Origin: UBA1858 sp045105615
Lineage (GTDB): Bacteria; Pseudomonadota; Gammaproteobacteria; UBA4575
Direction of reading: 5' to 3'
DNA: 64,000 nt
NCBI GenBank assembly: GCA_045105615.1
Contig: JBGCDS010000026.1
Location: forward strand, 72,581 to 136,580
Shown here: positions 54,901 to 63,435 of the stretch, one piece after another
Numbering within the stretch: the stretch's first letter is position 1
Layout: every line of letters begins with the position of its first letter
Made by a program: the position numbers and the translations under genes
Notes under the pieces: model-generated
Told to the model about the DNA's origin: nothing
The model's input: only the letters and a program-made list of their open reading frames with translations
Databases searched by the model: none

Positions 54901-55650
54901 TTAACCGACTGATTGATCGCTAGTGTTGTTTTTGCTGATTAATGGCCGCATGGCTGAAAGCAAACTTTTGTATACCCCAGGGTTGCTTTTTTCTTCGTTA
55001 GTTAATAACTGCTTGAAATAATAGCGCTGTGTTGGCATATCAAAACAAGCAGGACAATTTTCAGGAATTACGGGTAGCTGAGCTTGTTCAGCAAATGCCT
55101 GTGTTTGTCTTTCGCGCGCATAAACTAGCGGGCGAATTACTCGCAGGTCACCGGCATCAATCACATAATTTGCTTTCATGGTATTTAATCTTCCGCCATG
55201 AAATGCAGACATTAGAAAGCTTTCTGCAAGATCATCTAGGTGCTGCGCTAAGGCAATGACGTTATAGTTTTCCTTTCTTGCTGTGCTGTAAATAATGCCG
55301 CGTTTCATGCGAGAGCAGAATGAGCAAAACGATTTGTTGTCCATATGTTTATCTGCCAAGTCTAAAATTGGCTCAGATTGATAAAAGTAAGGTACGCCTA
55401 AAGATTTCAAATAGGGTTTTAATGGAGAAGGATCAAATGATTCTGATTGTGGATCGACAGTAATCACACCAACATCAAAAGAAATCGGTGCATGTCTTTT
55501 TAAATGTAATAAAATATGCAGCAGACTAAGTGAGTCTTTACCACCAGAAAGACCAAGCAATACACGGTCGTTAGCTTGGATCATTTCGTAGTCAGCAATG
55601 GCTTTGCCAGCTAGATGTAATAATGATTTAGGTGGTTTTGTATATTGCAT
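54901..55650 (-). CDS. TtcA-like PP-loop ATPase (tRNA 2-thiocytidine synthesis family)
   Basis: 249 residues from the ATG at 55648-55650; a GTG 20 codons upstream gives a longer frame but would overlap the divergent pip gene and lacks homology. PP-loop SGGKDS is at 35-40, a first CxxC (CSFC) at 109-112 and a second (CPAC) at 199-202. TtcA uses CxxC plus one further Cys to hold an Fe-S cluster for s2C32 of tRNA. The C-terminal CPAC and NPGVYKSLL segments resemble a TtcA side branch, so the exact tRNA target is uncertain. Confidence 0.82.
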   Translation of the reverse strand: MQYTKPPKSLLHLAGKAIADYEMIQANDRVLLGLSGGKDSLSLLHILLHLKRHAPISFDVGVITVDPQSESFDPSPLKPYLKSLGVPYFYQSEPILDLADKHMDNKSFCSFCSRMKRGIIYSTARKENYNVIALAQHLDDLAESFLMSAFHGGRLNTMKANYVIDAGDLRVIRPLVYARERQTQAFAEQAQLPVIPENCPACFDMPTQRYYFKQLLTNEEKSNPGVYKSLLSAMRPLISKNNTSDQSVG

Positions 55651-55691
55651 GTAATTAACCCAAAAACTTAACCAAAAATTTAATGATATAA

Positions 55692-56642
55692 ATGTTAACA
55701 CTTTATCCACAGATATCCTCGCGCAAAGAATTTTATCTACCCGTTTCTGACGAGCATGAATTATGGATTGCTGAATATGGAAATGAGCAAGGCATCCCTG
55801 CTGTTTTTTTGCACGGAGGCCCCGGCGCGGGTTGTGAAAGTTATCATCCTCGCTTTTTTGATCCAGAGAAATACCGAATCATTCTTTTTGATCAACGTGG
55901 ATCGGGACGTTCAAAACCCCATGCTAGTTTGGAAGAAAACACCACTCAGTATTTAATCGATGATATCGAGAAAATACGGATTCAATTGAATATTGATAAA
56001 TGGGTCGTGTTTGGTGGCTCGTGGGGGTCAACTCTAGGACTTGCCTATGCTCAAGCTTATCCAAGTAACGTGCTAGGTTTAGTGCTTAGGGGAATATTTC
56101 TTTGTAGGCCTGAAGATATTGCATGGTTTTATCAACAGGGAGCTAGCGCAATTTTTCCGGATTATTGGCAAGACTACCAAGCGGTTATTCCTGAGCAAGA
56201 ACGCGAAGACATGGTGAAAGCTTACTATAAGCGCCTCACTAGCAGGGATAAGCAAGAACAGCTTAAGGCTGCTCGAGAATGGTCAGTATGGGAGGGCCGA
56301 ACATCAACTCTACACCCAAAACAAAGTGTGACTGATCACTTTGGCAGCGATGAAGTTGCGCTAAGCTTGGCCAGAATTGAGTGCCACTACTTTATCCATG
56401 ATTCCTATTTAGAACCGGATCAGTTACTGCAAGATGCCCATCTACTTAGGGAGATTCCTGGCTATATCGTTCATGGTCGTTACGATGTTGTTTGTCCTAT
56501 CCAGCAGGCCTATGCGCTACACCAGGCTTGGCCTGAGGCGGATTACTATATTGCGCCTACCAGCGGGCATTCCGCGAGTGAGCCGGAAATTGTTGATGCG
56601 CTAGTTAAAGCCACCAATAAGCTAGCATCACGATACTCATGA
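55692..56642 (+). CDS. pip: proline iminopeptidase
   Basis: Alpha/beta-hydrolase that releases N-terminal proline from peptides (family S33). 316 residues. The HGGPGAGCESYHPRFFDPEKY oxyanion region, nucleophile Ser in FGGSWGSTLGLAYAQ, Asp in HGRYDVVCP and His in TSGHSASEPE complete the triad. ATG start; the first codons contain a chance DnaA box. The end overlaps dtd by 4 bp (ATGA). Confidence 0.95.
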   Translation: MLTLYPQISSRKEFYLPVSDEHELWIAEYGNEQGIPAVFLHGGPGAGCESYHPRFFDPEKYRIILFDQRGSGRSKPHASLEENTTQYLIDDIEKIRIQLNIDKWVVFGGSWGSTLGLAYAQAYPSNVLGLVLRGIFLCRPEDIAWFYQQGASAIFPDYWQDYQAVIPEQEREDMVKAYYKRLTSRDKQEQLKAAREWSVWEGRTSTLHPKQSVTDHFGSDEVALSLARIECHYFIHDSYLEPDQLLQDAHLLREIPGYIVHGRYDVVCPIQQAYALHQAWPEADYYIAPTSGHSASEPEIVDALVKATNKLASRYS

Positions 56643-57076
56643 TAGGACTAATACAACGAGTATCTAGTGGGCAGGTAGTGATAAATGAGCAAACAGTGGC
56701 AAAGATACAAATGGGAATTGTTGCATTGGTAGCCGTGCAGCCTAATGATTCCACAGAGAGGTGCGAACGTTTATTACAACGCATCATGAATTACCGAATA
56801 TTTCCTGATAATGCTGATAAAATGAACCTTAGTCTGCTAGATATAGACGGTGGCTTGATTCTCGTCCCACAATTTACCCTAGTAGCAGATACTAGCCGCG
56901 GGAATCGGCCCAGTTTTGGCAAAAATGTTCCGGCGGAGGTAGGAAAACATTATTTTGAGCAGTTAATCGTTCATGCTAAAAAAGAATATAATAGTGTCCA
57001 ACACGGAGTATTTGGTGCCGATATGCAGGTGACTTTGACCAATAAAGGACCTGTGACTTTCTGGCTAGAAGTGTAA
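56639..57076 (+). CDS. dtd: D-aminoacyl-tRNA deacylase
   Basis: Proofreading enzyme that removes D-amino acids (and glycine from tRNA-Ala) from tRNA. 145 residues, dimeric fold. The two conserved motifs are SLLDIDGGLILVPQFTL (the SQFTL-type region) and the C-terminal NKGPVTFWLEV with the Gly-cisPro pair. Translation is coupled to pip through an ATGA overlap. Confidence 0.97.
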   Translation: MIGLIQRVSSGQVVINEQTVAKIQMGIVALVAVQPNDSTERCERLLQRIMNYRIFPDNADKMNLSLLDIDGGLILVPQFTLVADTSRGNRPSFGKNVPAEVGKHYFEQLIVHAKKEYNSVQHGVFGADMQVTLTNKGPVTFWLEV

Positions 57077-57130
57077 ATTAGCACTACAATCAGACTCTAA
57101 ATATAACTGTTACCTATACAATAAATCGCT

Positions 57131-57724
57131 ATGGCTTCACGTGCTGCAAAAATTGAACGAAACACATTAGAAACTCAAATCTCTGTTGAATTAGATATTG
57201 ATGGTAGTGGTAAAGGTGAACTTGATAGTGGAGTACCTTTTCTTGACCACATGCTTGATCAAGTCGTTCGTCATGGACAGTTTGATATCAAACTCAAGGC
57301 CAAAGGCGATCTGCATATTGATGCACATCATACGGTTGAAGATGCAGGTATCACATTAGGTCAGGCTTTCAATAAGGCGATGGGTGACAAAAAAGGTGTG
57401 CGTCGTTATGGCCATGCCTATGTGCCTTTAGATGAAGCATTATCAAGAGTGGTCATAGACTTTTCGGGCCGACCAGGGCTTGAATACCATGCAGATTATC
57501 CACGCGCACGGATTGGTGATTTTGATGTTGATCTCGTGATTGAGTTTTTACAGGGTTTCGTAAATCATGCCCAAGTGACCATGCATGTTGATAACCTGCG
57601 TGGCTGTAACGCGCATCATATTGCTGAAACAATCTTCAAAGCATTGGGAAGAGCGTTGCGCGTTGCCTGTGAGATGGACCCACGTATGTCTGACCAACTA
57701 CCTTCTACTAAGGGAGCGTTATAA
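57131..57724 (+). CDS. hisB: imidazoleglycerol-phosphate dehydratase (monofunctional)
   Basis: Dehydrates IGP to imidazole-acetol phosphate in histidine synthesis. 197 residues, so it lacks the histidinol-phosphatase half found in E. coli HisB. The two HHxxE-type metal motifs are seen in IDAHHTVEDAGI and NAHHIAETIFKA. ATG start. First of hisB-hisH-hisA-hisF-hisE; the 54-bp leader shows no His-rich attenuator peptide. Confidence 0.97.
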   Translation: MASRAAKIERNTLETQISVELDIDGSGKGELDSGVPFLDHMLDQVVRHGQFDIKLKAKGDLHIDAHHTVEDAGITLGQAFNKAMGDKKGVRRYGHAYVPLDEALSRVVIDFSGRPGLEYHADYPRARIGDFDVDLVIEFLQGFVNHAQVTMHVDNLRGCNAHHIAETIFKALGRALRVACEMDPRMSDQLPSTKGAL

Positions 57725-57782
57725 CGGACCTATAAGACTGGGTGATAAGTTACTACTTAAATATAGCCGTTATATTTACATC

Positions 57783-58430
57783 ATGGAAAAAGTAGCCATC
57801 GTGGACTATGGAATGAGCAATCTACACTCCGTATTCAGTGCTCTCACAAAAGTATCGAATGGTAATTTCGATATTCAAATCAGTAGAGATCCTAGCGTTA
57901 TTAATGACTGTGATCGTGTTGTGTTTCCTGGACAGGGAGCGGCAGCAGACTGTATGCGTCAGATTAACCACTACGGTTTAGCGGATTCGATTCAAAAAGC
58001 AGCGTCAGAAAAGCCATTTTTGGGCATATGTATGGGGATGCAAGTATTGCTAGAAAATAGCCAAGAAAATAACAATACTGAGTGCCTGGGGCTATTAAAG
58101 GGCTCAGTAAAAGCATTTTCTGAAGCTTTTAAAACCACTGGCGTAGGTAATGAACATAAAATTCCCCATATGGGTTGGAATACCATCGAACAAAAATTTG
58201 ATCATCCAATATGGGCAGGTATCGAACAGCACAGCTACTTTTATTTTGTACATAGCTATTACGTTAGTCTTGCGGATGCTAGACAGTCAGCAGGAATGAC
58301 AGATTACGGAATTGAATTTTCATCAGTCCTTGCAAATGGTAAGGTATTTGCTATGCAATGCCACCCTGAAAAAAGTGCTGATAATGGCTTACAATTACTA
58401 ACCAACTTCCTCAATTGGAACGGCAATTAA
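57783..58430 (+). CDS. hisH: imidazole glycerol phosphate synthase, glutaminase subunit
   Basis: Releases ammonia from glutamine for HisF. 215 residues from the ATG at 57783, which gives the family start KVAIVDYGMSNLHSV; a longer in-frame extension reaches back into hisB but has no homology. Nucleophile Cys is in FLGICMGMQVLL, and the catalytic His/Glu are in MQCHPEKS. SD is weak. Confidence 0.96.
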   Translation: MEKVAIVDYGMSNLHSVFSALTKVSNGNFDIQISRDPSVINDCDRVVFPGQGAAADCMRQINHYGLADSIQKAASEKPFLGICMGMQVLLENSQENNNTECLGLLKGSVKAFSEAFKTTGVGNEHKIPHMGWNTIEQKFDHPIWAGIEQHSYFYFVHSYYVSLADARQSAGMTDYGIEFSSVLANGKVFAMQCHPEKSADNGLQLLTNFLNWNGN

Positions 58431-58448
58431 ACAGAGCTAATAACTGAC

Positions 58449-59186
58449 ATGATTATTATTCCTGCGATTGATATAAAAGAAGGCCGCTGTGTACGTTTAC
58501 GTCAGGGTCGGATGGATGATGAAACTATATTTGATGAAGACCCGGTCGCGGTTGCGGAACGCTGGATTGAAGCTGGTGCTAAAAGATTACACTTAGTTGA
58601 TTTAGATGGAGCCATCAACGGTGCACCACGTAACTTTGATATTATTAAATCAATTACAGCTAATCACCCTGATATTCCGATTCAAGTAGGTGGTGGTATA
58701 CGTGACGAGGATACCGTACAGGAATATTTAGAAGCCGGTGTGCAGTATGTGATTATTGGCACGCGCGCTGTCACTGCTCCACATTTTGTCAATGACCTGT
58801 GCCTGGAATTTCCAGGACATATTATTGTTGGACTAGATGCTAAAAATGGAAAAGTAGCCATTGATGGTTGGTCAAAGCTATCCCACCATGATGTGGTTGA
58901 TCTAGCTCAACATTTTGAAACAGATGGTGTAGCTTCTATTGTATTTACTGATGTGACTCGTGATGGAATGATGCAGGGCTTAAATGTCGAGTCGACAGTT
59001 GAACTGGCAGAAGCGATACATATTCCAGTAATAGCCTCTGGAGGTGTTACTAATATTGATGACATCAAGAACTTATGTGCGACTGATGAAGAAGGTATTG
59101 TCGGCGTTATTGTGGGTCGAGCTTTATATGAAGGCACAATTGACCTTGACGAAGCGCAAGAAATTGCCAGTAAACACATGACATAA
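58449..59186 (+). CDS. hisA: ProFAR isomerase
   Basis: TIM-barrel enzyme that isomerises ProFAR to PRFAR in histidine synthesis. 245 residues. Catalytic Asp8 is in IIPAIDIKEGRCVRL, and the second Asp in FTDVTRDGMMQG. The barrel phosphate motifs QVGGGIRD and IASGGVTN are present. The gene lies between hisH and hisF with short gaps. Confidence 0.97.
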   Translation: MIIIPAIDIKEGRCVRLRQGRMDDETIFDEDPVAVAERWIEAGAKRLHLVDLDGAINGAPRNFDIIKSITANHPDIPIQVGGGIRDEDTVQEYLEAGVQYVIIGTRAVTAPHFVNDLCLEFPGHIIVGLDAKNGKVAIDGWSKLSHHDVVDLAQHFETDGVASIVFTDVTRDGMMQGLNVESTVELAEAIHIPVIASGGVTNIDDIKNLCATDEEGIVGVIVGRALYEGTIDLDEAQEIASKHMT

Positions 59187-59190
59187 ATTC

Positions 59191-59964
59191 ATGTCACTCG
59201 CAAAACGTATTATTCCCTGTCTTGATGTTGATGCTGGACGTGTTGTAAAAGGCGTCAAGTTTGTAGACATCCGTGATGCGGGTGACCCCGTTGAAATTGC
59301 CAAGCGCTATAATGCTGAAGGTGCAGATGAGATAACATTTCTGGATATCACGGCAAGTTCAGATGAAAGAGACACTATCGAGCATGTTGTTGAAAAAGTA
59401 GCTTCGCAGGTATTCATTCCCTTAACCGTCGGCGGTGGAATTCGAAAGGTTGATGATATCCGTAGAATGTTAAATGCAGGTGCGGATAAAGTAGGTATTA
59501 ATACAGCAGCTGTACATAATCCAGAATTCGTTCAAGAAGCATCACAAAAAGTCGGTTCTCAATGCATTGTTGTCTCTATCGACGCTAAAAAAGTATCTTC
59601 TGATAGTGAGGCTGACCGTTGGGAAATATTTACTCACGGTGGACGTAAGGCAACCGGCATTGATGCCATCAAATGGGCAGAAAAAATGGCTGACTATGGG
59701 GCCGGTGAGTTGTTATTAACGAGTATGGATCGAGATGGCACCAAATCAGGATTTGATATAGAGCTGACAAAAAAAATTAGTGAGTCTGTCTCTATCCCAG
59801 TGATTGCTTCAGGCGGTGTCGGAAATCTCCAACACTTAAGTGATGGTGTATCAAAAGGACGAGCTGATGCCGTATTAGCCGCTAGCATCTTCCATTTTGG
59901 AGAATATTCCATCGGGGAGGCAAAAGCTCATATGCGCAAACAGGGAATTACCGTTCGGGGATAA
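59191..59964 (+). CDS. hisF: imidazole glycerol phosphate synthase, cyclase subunit
   Basis: Uses ammonia from HisH to convert PRFAR to IGP and AICAR. 257 residues. Catalytic Asp11 is in IIPCLDVDAGRVVKG, the second Asp in VVSIDAKK; TVGGGIRKVDD and IASGGVGNLQH bind the phosphates. The start is 4 bp after the hisA stop. In many genomes hisI comes next; here it does not. Confidence 0.97.
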   Translation: MSLAKRIIPCLDVDAGRVVKGVKFVDIRDAGDPVEIAKRYNAEGADEITFLDITASSDERDTIEHVVEKVASQVFIPLTVGGGIRKVDDIRRMLNAGADKVGINTAAVHNPEFVQEASQKVGSQCIVVSIDAKKVSSDSEADRWEIFTHGGRKATGIDAIKWAEKMADYGAGELLLTSMDRDGTKSGFDIELTKKISESVSIPVIASGGVGNLQHLSDGVSKGRADAVLAASIFHFGEYSIGEAKAHMRKQGITVRG

Positions 59965-59971
59965 ACTTTCT

Positions 59972-60005
59972 CACCTCTATACCGTCAGAACCCCTATAGA
60001 AGGTG
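59972..60005. other. hairpin in the hisF-hisE gap
   Basis: Inverted repeat CACCTCTATA / TATAGAAGGTG (10 bp with one bulged T, 13-nt loop), 7 bp after the hisF stop. No T-run follows, so an intrinsic terminator is doubtful. It could stabilise the upstream his mRNA or separate expression of hisE-tatABC from the earlier genes; that is inference. Confidence 0.45.
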
Positions 60006-60048
60006 GGTGTGATATCTTTAAATCGCTGAATAAGGCATAGTTATTAGT

Positions 60049-60387
60049 ATGCAAAATCAAGAAATACTAGAACAATTGCAACAGGTGCTGATAGCACGTA
60101 AGGGCGCAAATGCGGATGAATCTTATGTGGCTAGTTTGTATGAAAAGGGATTGGACCACATATTGAAAAAAGTTGGCGAAGAATCCACTGAAGTGATTAT
60201 TGCCGCTAAGGGGTCTGATGCTATCGAGTTGACTAAAGAAGTAGCAGATCTTTGGTTTCACTGCATTGTATTACTCGCAAACCAAGGTTTGGATGTGAAT
60301 GATGTATTAGATGAATTAGCTCGAAGATTTGGACTTTCAGGATTAGAAGAGAAATCCAGCAGATTAAGTAAGGCTAATCAAAAATAG
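60049..60387 (+). CDS. hisE: phosphoribosyl-ATP pyrophosphohydrolase
   Basis: Hydrolyses PR-ATP to PR-AMP, the second step of histidine synthesis. 112 residues, all-alpha MazG-like fold with KVGEESTEVIIAAKG and the acidic metal ligands in ELTKEVADLWFH. It stands alone, unlike the HisI-HisE fusion of E. coli. ATG start, 84 bp after hisF and 21 bp before tatA. Confidence 0.96.
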   Translation: MQNQEILEQLQQVLIARKGANADESYVASLYEKGLDHILKKVGEESTEVIIAAKGSDAIELTKEVADLWFHCIVLLANQGLDVNDVLDELARRFGLSGLEEKSSRLSKANQK

Positions 60388-60408
60388 ACAAGAATTAGGA
60401 GACCAGTA

Positions 60409-60600
60409 ATGGGAATTAGTATTTGGCAGCTGCTGATAATTTTAGCGATCGTTCTATTATTATTTGGAACAAAACGCTTAAAAAATATGGGCGGAGATAT
60501 CGGTGGTGCAATCAAGAACTTTAAATCATCAGTCAAAAGTGAAGAAGCGAGTAGTGCAGCAGATTCAGATACCACTGAAGATAAGCCTAAAGACAGCTGA
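60409..60600 (+). CDS. tatA: Sec-independent translocase subunit TatA
   Basis: Forms the pore of the twin-arginine transporter that exports folded proteins. 63 residues: one short membrane helix (about 4-20), the FGTKRLKNMG hinge and an amphipathic helix, then a charged tail. ATG start. First gene of tatABC, in the hisE-tatABC arrangement also found in Pseudomonas. Confidence 0.96.
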   Translation: MGISIWQLLIILAIVLLLFGTKRLKNMGGDIGGAIKNFKSSVKSEEASSAADSDTTEDKPKDS

Positions 60601-60624
60601 ACAAATTAATATAAGTTAGCCATT

Positions 60625-60948
60625 ATGTTTGATTTTAGTTTTTGGGAAATGGCTATTGTTGTCATGGTAGCATTACTAGTGGTCGGCCCTGATAAACTGC
60701 CAGCACTAGCCGCTAAGATAGGACGTTGGGTCGGCAAAGGAAAACGCATGATGATGTCTGTGAGATCAGATATAGAAAGCGAACTAAAGGCTGCTGAGCT
60801 AAAAGAAATGTTAGAAAAGCAACAGAGTGAAATATCTCAACTAAGAAACATCCTTAATGATACACAAACAGAAACTGAGCAAGAAATTCAAAAAGCTTTA
60901 GATAGCGCTGATGCAAATCATAATAAAATCTCTAGCAAGTCTGATTAA
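60625..60948 (+). CDS. tatB: Sec-independent translocase subunit TatB
   Basis: Partner of TatC in the Tat substrate receptor. 107 residues: an N-terminal membrane helix with FSFWEMAIVVMVALLVVGPDKLP, an amphipathic helix, and a long Gln/Glu-rich coiled tail. The Glu in the helix (E8) is the conserved polar residue. It lies 24 bp after tatA and 67 bp before tatC. Confidence 0.94.
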   Translation: MFDFSFWEMAIVVMVALLVVGPDKLPALAAKIGRWVGKGKRMMMSVRSDIESELKAAELKEMLEKQQSEISQLRNILNDTQTETEQEIQKALDSADANHNKISSKSD

Positions 60949-61015
60949 TAATTATCGCTCCCTGACAATCATGGCCACTTCCTAATAAGACTGATTAGCA
61001 TAAAAGATCAAGTCA

Positions 61016-61858
61016 ATGACGACTGAAACACAGGAAGAAAAACAAGAATCCTTAATTACTCATTTAGTTGAGTTACGTGATCGCTTGATTAAAACATTAG
61101 TAGGTGTGGCGATCGTACTATTGTGCTTGTTTCCATTCGCGAATGAAATTTATTCATTTTTAGCAGAACCATTATTAAAACACTTGCCTGAAAGTAGCAC
61201 GATGGTTGCCATCGATGTTGCATCACCATTCTTAACGCCATTCAAAATGGTGATGTTATTAGCCATAGTATTAACGATTCCATGGATTTTATATCAACTA
61301 TGGGCTTTTATAGCGCCAGGGTTATATAAACATGAGAAACGTTTAGTTTTGCCTCTACTAGCCTCGAGTTCGATACTGTTTTACTTGGGAATGTTATTTG
61401 CCTATTTTGTTGTATTCCCACTGGTATTTGGTTTCTTTACGAAGGTAACACCAGAGGGTGTTGCCGTCATGACAGACATAAGCCGATATCTAGATTTCGT
61501 TACGAAATTATTTATTGCCTTTGGTGTAGCATTTGAGGTCCCGGTGCTAACGTTTGTTTTAATTATGACGGGAGTAACCACAGTTGAAAAATTGTCTGCG
61601 GCCAGGTCCTATGTCATTGTTGCGGCGTTTGTTGTGGGTATGTTGTTAACGCCACCTGATGTTATTTCACAAGTATTGTTAGCGATTCCTGTCTGGTTGT
61701 TATTTGAATTAGGCCTGTTGATGTCAAAGATAGTAAATAAACGCACGGTACCAGAAGATAGACGATTCCGTACTATGACCGATGAAGAAATGGATCTTGA
61801 GCTAGATGAGATTGAATTGCTTGAGTCGGAACCAGAAAATAAAATTAATAAACCATAA
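61016..61858 (+). CDS. tatC: Sec-independent translocase subunit TatC
   Basis: Core membrane subunit that reads twin-arginine signal peptides. 280 residues with six helices. Conserved SLITHLVELRDRLIKT at the N-terminus and FAYFVVFPLVFGFF and PPDVISQVLLAIPVWLLFE are typical. The C-terminus is a long acidic tail (about 245-280, many Glu/Asp), longer than in E. coli. ATG start. Confidence 0.97.
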   Translation: MTTETQEEKQESLITHLVELRDRLIKTLVGVAIVLLCLFPFANEIYSFLAEPLLKHLPESSTMVAIDVASPFLTPFKMVMLLAIVLTIPWILYQLWAFIAPGLYKHEKRLVLPLLASSSILFYLGMLFAYFVVFPLVFGFFTKVTPEGVAVMTDISRYLDFVTKLFIAFGVAFEVPVLTFVLIMTGVTTVEKLSAARSYVIVAAFVVGMLLTPPDVISQVLLAIPVWLLFELGLLMSKIVNKRTVPEDRRFRTMTDEEMDLELDEIELLESEPENKINKP

Positions 61859-61870
61859 TATTTAACTGCA

Positions 61871-63406
61871 ATGTCTGTAAACGAAAATGACGCTATTCGG
61901 CGTGCGATATTAATAATCATGGATGGTTATGGTGTGAATGAAGATGGCGAAAATAATGCCGTCACACAAGCGAAGACACCAAGATTAGATAGTTTCTTTT
62001 CAAATTATCCTTATACAACACTGCAGGCATCAGGTCCGGCCGTTGGTTTGCCTGAAGGTCAGATGGGTAACTCTGAAGTAGGTCACATCACAATGGGATG
62101 TGGCAATATTATTCATCAAGATTTAGTGTTAATTAATGATGCTATTCATAATGGTAGTTTTTTTAAAAACCCAGTTTTAATTGCAGCGTTACAGACTGCA
62201 AAGCAAAAGTCGAGACCTATTCATTTATTAGGTTTGGTTTCAGATGGTGGTGTGCATTCCCATATAGAACACCTTAAAGCGCTATTAGCAATGTGTAAAT
62301 TGAATGGTGTAAAGCCAGCAATACACATGATTACAGATGGTAGAGATGCTAGCCCAAATAGCGCACTTGATTTTCTTGATGATATTAAAGAACTATTGGA
62401 TGAAGCTAATGGAGCTGTGCATAGCGTAATTGGAAGATATTACGCAATGGATAGAGATCGTCGCTGGGAACGTACAGAGCTTGCTTGGAAATCACTGATA
62501 AGCGAAGAAGGACTATTCGCAGATTCCCCAGCAGCAGCAGTTAAAGCCTCCTATGAAAAAGATGTTTATGATGAGTTTATATTGCCAACCATTATTAGAG
62601 ATACCAGCAGAATAGAACAGGATGATGAAGTTATATTTTTTAACTTTAGGAACGATCGGCCTCGACAGTTAGGTGCAGCTTTAGCAGAACCTGAATTTAA
62701 AGAGTTTGATTTAGGCAGCTTTCAACCAATTAATATGTGCACAATGACGGTATTTCACTCTTCGTTTTGTAGCCCAGTGGCATTTTGTTCAGAACATCCA
62801 AGAGTGTCGTTGGCTGAGGTAGTGAGTAATATGGGTTTGAGACAATTGCACTGTGCCGAAACAGAAAAATATCCTCATGTCACATTCTTCATTAATGGTG
62901 GTAAAGAAACCCCATACCCTGGTGAAGATAGAATTATGGTGCCATCGCCTAAAGTTGCTACTTACGATTTAAAGCCAGAAATGAGTGCTAAAGAAGTTGC
63001 TGACGTGGTGATTAACTCGATTAAAGAGGGTGAACATAGTTTAATTATAGTGAACTTTGCGAATGGTGATATGGTTGGCCATACTGCTGTCCCAGAAGCT
63101 ATTCTCAAAGCACTAGCAGTTATGGATACTGAAGTTGGACGGGTATTGGATGCAGCGATTGAGGAAGAGGTTAATGTGTTACTAACTTCAGATCATGGCA
63201 ACTGTGATGAAATGTATGATGAGCTAACAGGAGATCCCCATACACAACACACTACTAATCCTGTGCCATGCATGGTGATTAATCATGATAATAATAACAT
63301 CAGACTCGAAAAAGGCAGAGGGCTAGGCTCTGTTACACCTACTATTCTAGAGTTAATGAACATCCCCGTACCTGGCAATATGGAGGAAGATTCTCTGGTG
63401 ATTTAG
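61871..63406 (+). CDS. gpmI: 2,3-bisphosphoglycerate-independent phosphoglycerate mutase
   Basis: Interconverts 3- and 2-phosphoglycerate using two Mn ions and a phosphoserine. 511 residues, normal length. The serine is S68 in QMGNSEVGH; metal ligands are in MDGYG, DGRDA, GRYYAMDRD and SDHGNCDEM. The start is 12 bp after tatC. The TAG stop lies within a palindrome shared with the convergent unknown gene. Confidence 0.97.
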   Translation: MSVNENDAIRRAILIIMDGYGVNEDGENNAVTQAKTPRLDSFFSNYPYTTLQASGPAVGLPEGQMGNSEVGHITMGCGNIIHQDLVLINDAIHNGSFFKNPVLIAALQTAKQKSRPIHLLGLVSDGGVHSHIEHLKALLAMCKLNGVKPAIHMITDGRDASPNSALDFLDDIKELLDEANGAVHSVIGRYYAMDRDRRWERTELAWKSLISEEGLFADSPAAAVKASYEKDVYDEFILPTIIRDTSRIEQDDEVIFFNFRNDRPRQLGAALAEPEFKEFDLGSFQPINMCTMTVFHSSFCSPVAFCSEHPRVSLAEVVSNMGLRQLHCAETEKYPHVTFFINGGKETPYPGEDRIMVPSPKVATYDLKPEMSAKEVADVVINSIKEGEHSLIIVNFANGDMVGHTAVPEAILKALAVMDTEVGRVLDAAIEEEVNVLLTSDHGNCDEMYDELTGDPHTQHTTNPVPCMVINHDNNNIRLEKGRGLGSVTPTILELMNIPVPGNMEEDSLVI

Positions 63407-63435
63407 ACTAATTATTAATTATTTAATAACTAGTC
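63406..63435. terminator. AT-rich palindrome across two convergent stop codons
   Basis: GACTA-A-TTATTAA / TTAATAA-C-TAGTC, 13 bp per arm with one mismatch and a 4-nt TTAT loop, fills the whole gap between gpmI and the convergent gene. Each arm begins inside a TAG stop. No long T-run follows, but the stem itself is U-rich in both directions, so it may be a bidirectional terminator; this is inferred from symmetry and position. Confidence 0.45.

Noticed and set aside
55651..55710. GTG start that would lengthen the TtcA-like protein by 20 residues
   Set aside because: The added residues are hydrophobic and unlike the family, and the start would overlap pip; the ATG at 55648-55650 fits better.
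57585..57782. N-terminal extension of hisH into hisB
   Set aside because: The extension has no resemblance to HisH; the conserved start KVAIVDYGMSN follows the ATG at 57783.
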